NCBI GenBank assembly: GCA_002329625.1
Contig: DCTP01000095.1
Coordinates: 1-7,896, forward strand
Direction: 5' to 3'
Source: Leptolinea sp. UBA1437
GTDB lineage: Bacteria; Chloroflexota; Anaerolineae; Anaerolineales; Anaerolineaceae
DNA length: 7,896 nt
The notes beneath the pieces are model-generated. The model saw nothing but the letters and a program-made list of their open reading frames with translations. It was not told where the DNA came from and did not search any database. Below, piece after piece: positions 6,219 to 7,896 of the stretch (position 1 is its first letter; each line of letters starts with the position of its first letter). The translations under genes were made by a program, and so were the position numbers.

Positions 6219-7790
6219 ATGAAAGAAAAAGCCAAGGCATTTGTTGAGCAAAATCCTTTTTGGACGGGAATCATTGCCGGATTTCTGATTTGTTTTGCTC
6301 TGATCGGACTGCTCAGCGGAATCGGAGCTGAGCAAACAAACAGCTTTAAGAATGCCGACCAAATTCTCAAAGAAGATTATCTTCGGATGACGGTTGAAGA
6401 TTATGCCTTCACAAAAAACACCGATCGGGCTAAATGGAGATACAAACAACTCGGAGAGGAAGCTCCCTCTCTGATTGCATTACTTAAAAAAGATGATTTG
6501 ACAGATCCGTTGGCTTTATTTGAATTTTCCCGAGTCGTCGGAGATATGACACTTTTTTATGAAGGGTCCGAAATTGTTCCTGAACAGACAAATCAACCGA
6601 TTAGCCAAGAAGAGTCCGGCGGCGTCTCATTAATCGGAAAAATTTTCATCTTATTGATCTTATTGATTTTCGTTGGAGCGATTGTATTGTTTTTGGTTTC
6701 AAGTAAAAGCAGTTCGGTCAAAGAAAAAACTTCTCGGTTTTTCGCTCGGTTTCAAAATAAAAAAGAACCGTCTTGGAAGGTTAAAACGGATGATCAATTT
6801 GATCTCGGAAAAGAAATGAAAGGACATCCGATCGGAACAAGAGAAACGAAAGAGGACGAAGATCTACATAAAAAAGCCGATCGAATCTTGACAAATGAAT
6901 TTGAATTATCCGATGCCTGGGTTGAAGATGAAACTGAGGAAGAAAATGATGAAATCAATTCTTCGGATACTTCGGAAACCTTGATCCAAACGAAACCCCG
7001 GTCCGATGCGCCTGAGGGAAGTGACATTTCGGGTGAAGACGGATTCGGAAACGTGAATATAACTCAAAAAGAAAGAGAAGAATCGCCGGAAACCGAAGAA
7101 GATCTTGGGAATTCGGAAGATCATTTATCGGGAAGCGAATTCTTTGATGAAGACGGGTTTGATTCCGAACTTGAATCTTTTGAAGATTTGCAGCCGGAAG
7201 ACGTAATTTCGGAAAAACCTACCGAAGAAGTGCAAATTCCGGATACCGAACCGGATATTCATCCAGAAGAGAAAGACACTGGTTCGGATTTTTCGCTTAA
7301 ACCTGACAGCGATAGAAAAACCGAAACTTCCGAGATGATTTCGAAGGAAGATCTTTCATCCGAGGATGAACCGCTGATTCACTATCAAACGATTTACAAG
7401 CTGGGCGATGATTTTTTCGATGAAACTTTTTCTCTCGATGAAGGAGATAAATTCATCGGAGAATGCGGAATCGGAATTGCCGAAACGATCAACAATACGG
7501 ACCCGAAAGCGGTTACGGCTTTTGAGATCTGGCTGTTTGATCGGGAAGATTCTCAGACCCCGACTCATTTTTTGTTGAGTGATTATGCTTATAATAACGA
7601 TGAATTGTTGGAACGATTGAAAAATAAGGGCAGATTCGATCTGATCGAACGAAATCGAGATTATGAGGTGAAGACTCAAAATTTGAGGATGATCGTAACG
7701 ATTAAAGATATGGAATACGGAACGGAAAGCAGCGATAAGAAAAGCTACTTTAATAAAGTGACATTTGACGTTCAAGTGTGGAAAAAATAG
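6219..7790 (+). CDS. Membrane-anchored protein of unknown function with long acidic linker and folded C-terminal domain
   Basis: I do not recognise a named family for this 523-residue protein. A short basic N-terminus (KEKAK) precedes a first membrane segment at about 14-36. A soluble stretch of about 100 residues follows (37-134) with a helical look (YLRMTVEDYAF, RYKQLGEEAPSLIALLKKDD), then a second segment at about 138-160 and a basic stretch (about 165-195). By the positive-inside rule both ends are cytoplasmic and 37-134 is outside. Residues of about 215-384 are strongly acidic and serine-rich, probably disordered. Residues 385-523 look folded (LGDDFFDETFSLDEGDKFIG, ECGIGIAETI, AFEIWLFD, FDVQVWKK). 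From memory, similar layouts occur in uncharacterised Anaerolineae proteins, unchecked. It stands alone, 100 bases after topA, and ends before a strong terminator. A role at the membrane is inferred; no catalytic motif is seen. Confidence 0.9.
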   Translation: MKEKAKAFVEQNPFWTGIIAGFLICFALIGLLSGIGAEQTNSFKNADQILKEDYLRMTVEDYAFTKNTDRAKWRYKQLGEEAPSLIALLKKDDLTDPLALFEFSRVVGDMTLFYEGSEIVPEQTNQPISQEESGGVSLIGKIFILLILLIFVGAIVLFLVSSKSSSVKEKTSRFFARFQNKKEPSWKVKTDDQFDLGKEMKGHPIGTRETKEDEDLHKKADRILTNEFELSDAWVEDETEEENDEINSSDTSETLIQTKPRSDAPEGSDISGEDGFGNVNITQKEREESPETEEDLGNSEDHLSGSEFFDEDGFDSELESFEDLQPEDVISEKPTEEVQIPDTEPDIHPEEKDTGSDFSLKPDSDRKTETSEMISKEDLSSEDEPLIHYQTIYKLGDDFFDETFSLDEGDKFIGECGIGIAETINNTDPKAVTAFEIWLFDREDSQTPTHFLLSDYAYNNDELLERLKNKGRFDLIERNRDYEVKTQNLRMIVTIKDMEYGTESSDKKSYFNKVTFDVQVWKK

Positions 7791-7803
7791 CTTAAATTAA
7801 TAG

Positions 7804-7843
7804 AAAAAAAGAGCCTGCGACATTTTACGCAGGCTCTTTTTTT
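7804..7843. terminator. Strong bidirectional intrinsic terminator
   Basis: A perfect GC-rich stem GAGCCTGCG (7811-7819) pairs with CGCAGGCTC (7828-7836) around an eight-base loop. It is flanked by seven A (7804-7810) and seven T (7837-7843), so either strand gives a hairpin followed by a U-tract. It starts 13 bases after the unknown membrane protein gene's stop and lies 16 bases from the stop of the convergent gene, so it can serve both. Confidence 0.93.
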
Positions 7844-7859
7844 GAATTGCTTTGATTAA

Positions 7860-7896
7860 TTATTTGATTTCAAGAATCTTAAATTTGATTTTCCCG
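7860..7896 (-). CDS. C-terminal end of a convergent gene, possibly transcription elongation factor GreA (partial)
   Basis: On the minus strand the frame entering from the window edge reads GKIKFKILEIK and stops with TAA at 7862-7860. GreA proteins often end in a glycine followed by alternating hydrophobic and charged residues of this type (G-x-x-x-F/Y-x-I/V-L/V-x-I/V). The convergent arrangement and the shared terminator show that a real gene ends here. Eleven residues cannot fix the family, so GreA is a suggestion only. Confidence 0.45.
   Translation of the reverse strand, partial: GKIKFKILEIK

Noticed and set aside
5991..6449. A 152-residue minus-strand open frame spanning the topA end, the gap and the start of the next gene
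   Set aside because: It runs antisense across two well-supported genes, has no recognisable motif or good ribosome binding site, and its composition is that expected of a complement of coding DNA.
7356..7775. A 139-residue minus-strand open frame in the 3' end of the unknown membrane protein gene
   Set aside because: It lies antisense to the folded-looking C-terminal domain, and the sense frame has a clear ribosome binding site, membrane segments and terminator.
1..7896. CRISPR array, insertion sequence, phage gene, toxin-antitoxin pair or defence system
   Set aside because: There are no regularly spaced repeats, transposase or integrase motifs, or terminal inverted repeats, and every sizeable open frame is accounted for by the genes listed.

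Overview
The window is a stretch of bacterial chromosome with moderate, fairly AT-leaning base composition. All complete genes lie on the plus strand. The gene set and several protein details (a small zinc-ribbon domain fused to the front of topoisomerase I, and a two-membrane-segment protein with an acidic linker) suggest a Chloroflexota bacterium, most likely class Anaerolineae. That placement is inference from remembered family features, not from a search.

Layout. Bases 1-44 are probably the last codons of an upstream gene, possibly ffh. Bases 45-162 form the leader of the first complete gene and can fold into a nested hairpin. Then comes a tight run: rpsP (ribosomal protein bS16), khpA (small KH-domain RNA-binding protein, overlapping rpsP by one base), rimM (16S rRNA maturation factor) and dprA (DNA-processing protein). 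A 137-base gap follows, with a candidate promoter flanked by three copies of one 8-mer. Next are manC (mannose-1-phosphate guanylyltransferase) and topA (DNA topoisomerase I), whose ribosome binding site overlaps the manC stop codon. After a 100-base gap comes a 523-residue membrane-anchored protein of unknown function. It ends at a strong bidirectional terminator, beyond which the last codons of a convergent minus-strand gene, possibly greA, enter the window.

How the genes fit together. rpsP-khpA-rimM is the familiar small-subunit and rRNA maturation cluster, but the usual trmD and rplS are absent here and dprA follows instead. dprA and topA are often adjacent in bacteria; here manC sits between them and is closely coupled to topA. 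The result mixes ribosome assembly, DNA uptake or recombination, sugar-nucleotide supply and DNA supercoiling.

I see no mobile element, CRISPR array, tRNA or rRNA, and no convincing new multi-gene system. The points most worth a second look are the N-terminal zinc ribbon and lysine-rich linker on TopA, the unknown membrane protein, a perfect 11-bp hairpin inside the start of rimM, and the repeated 8-mer around the manC promoter.
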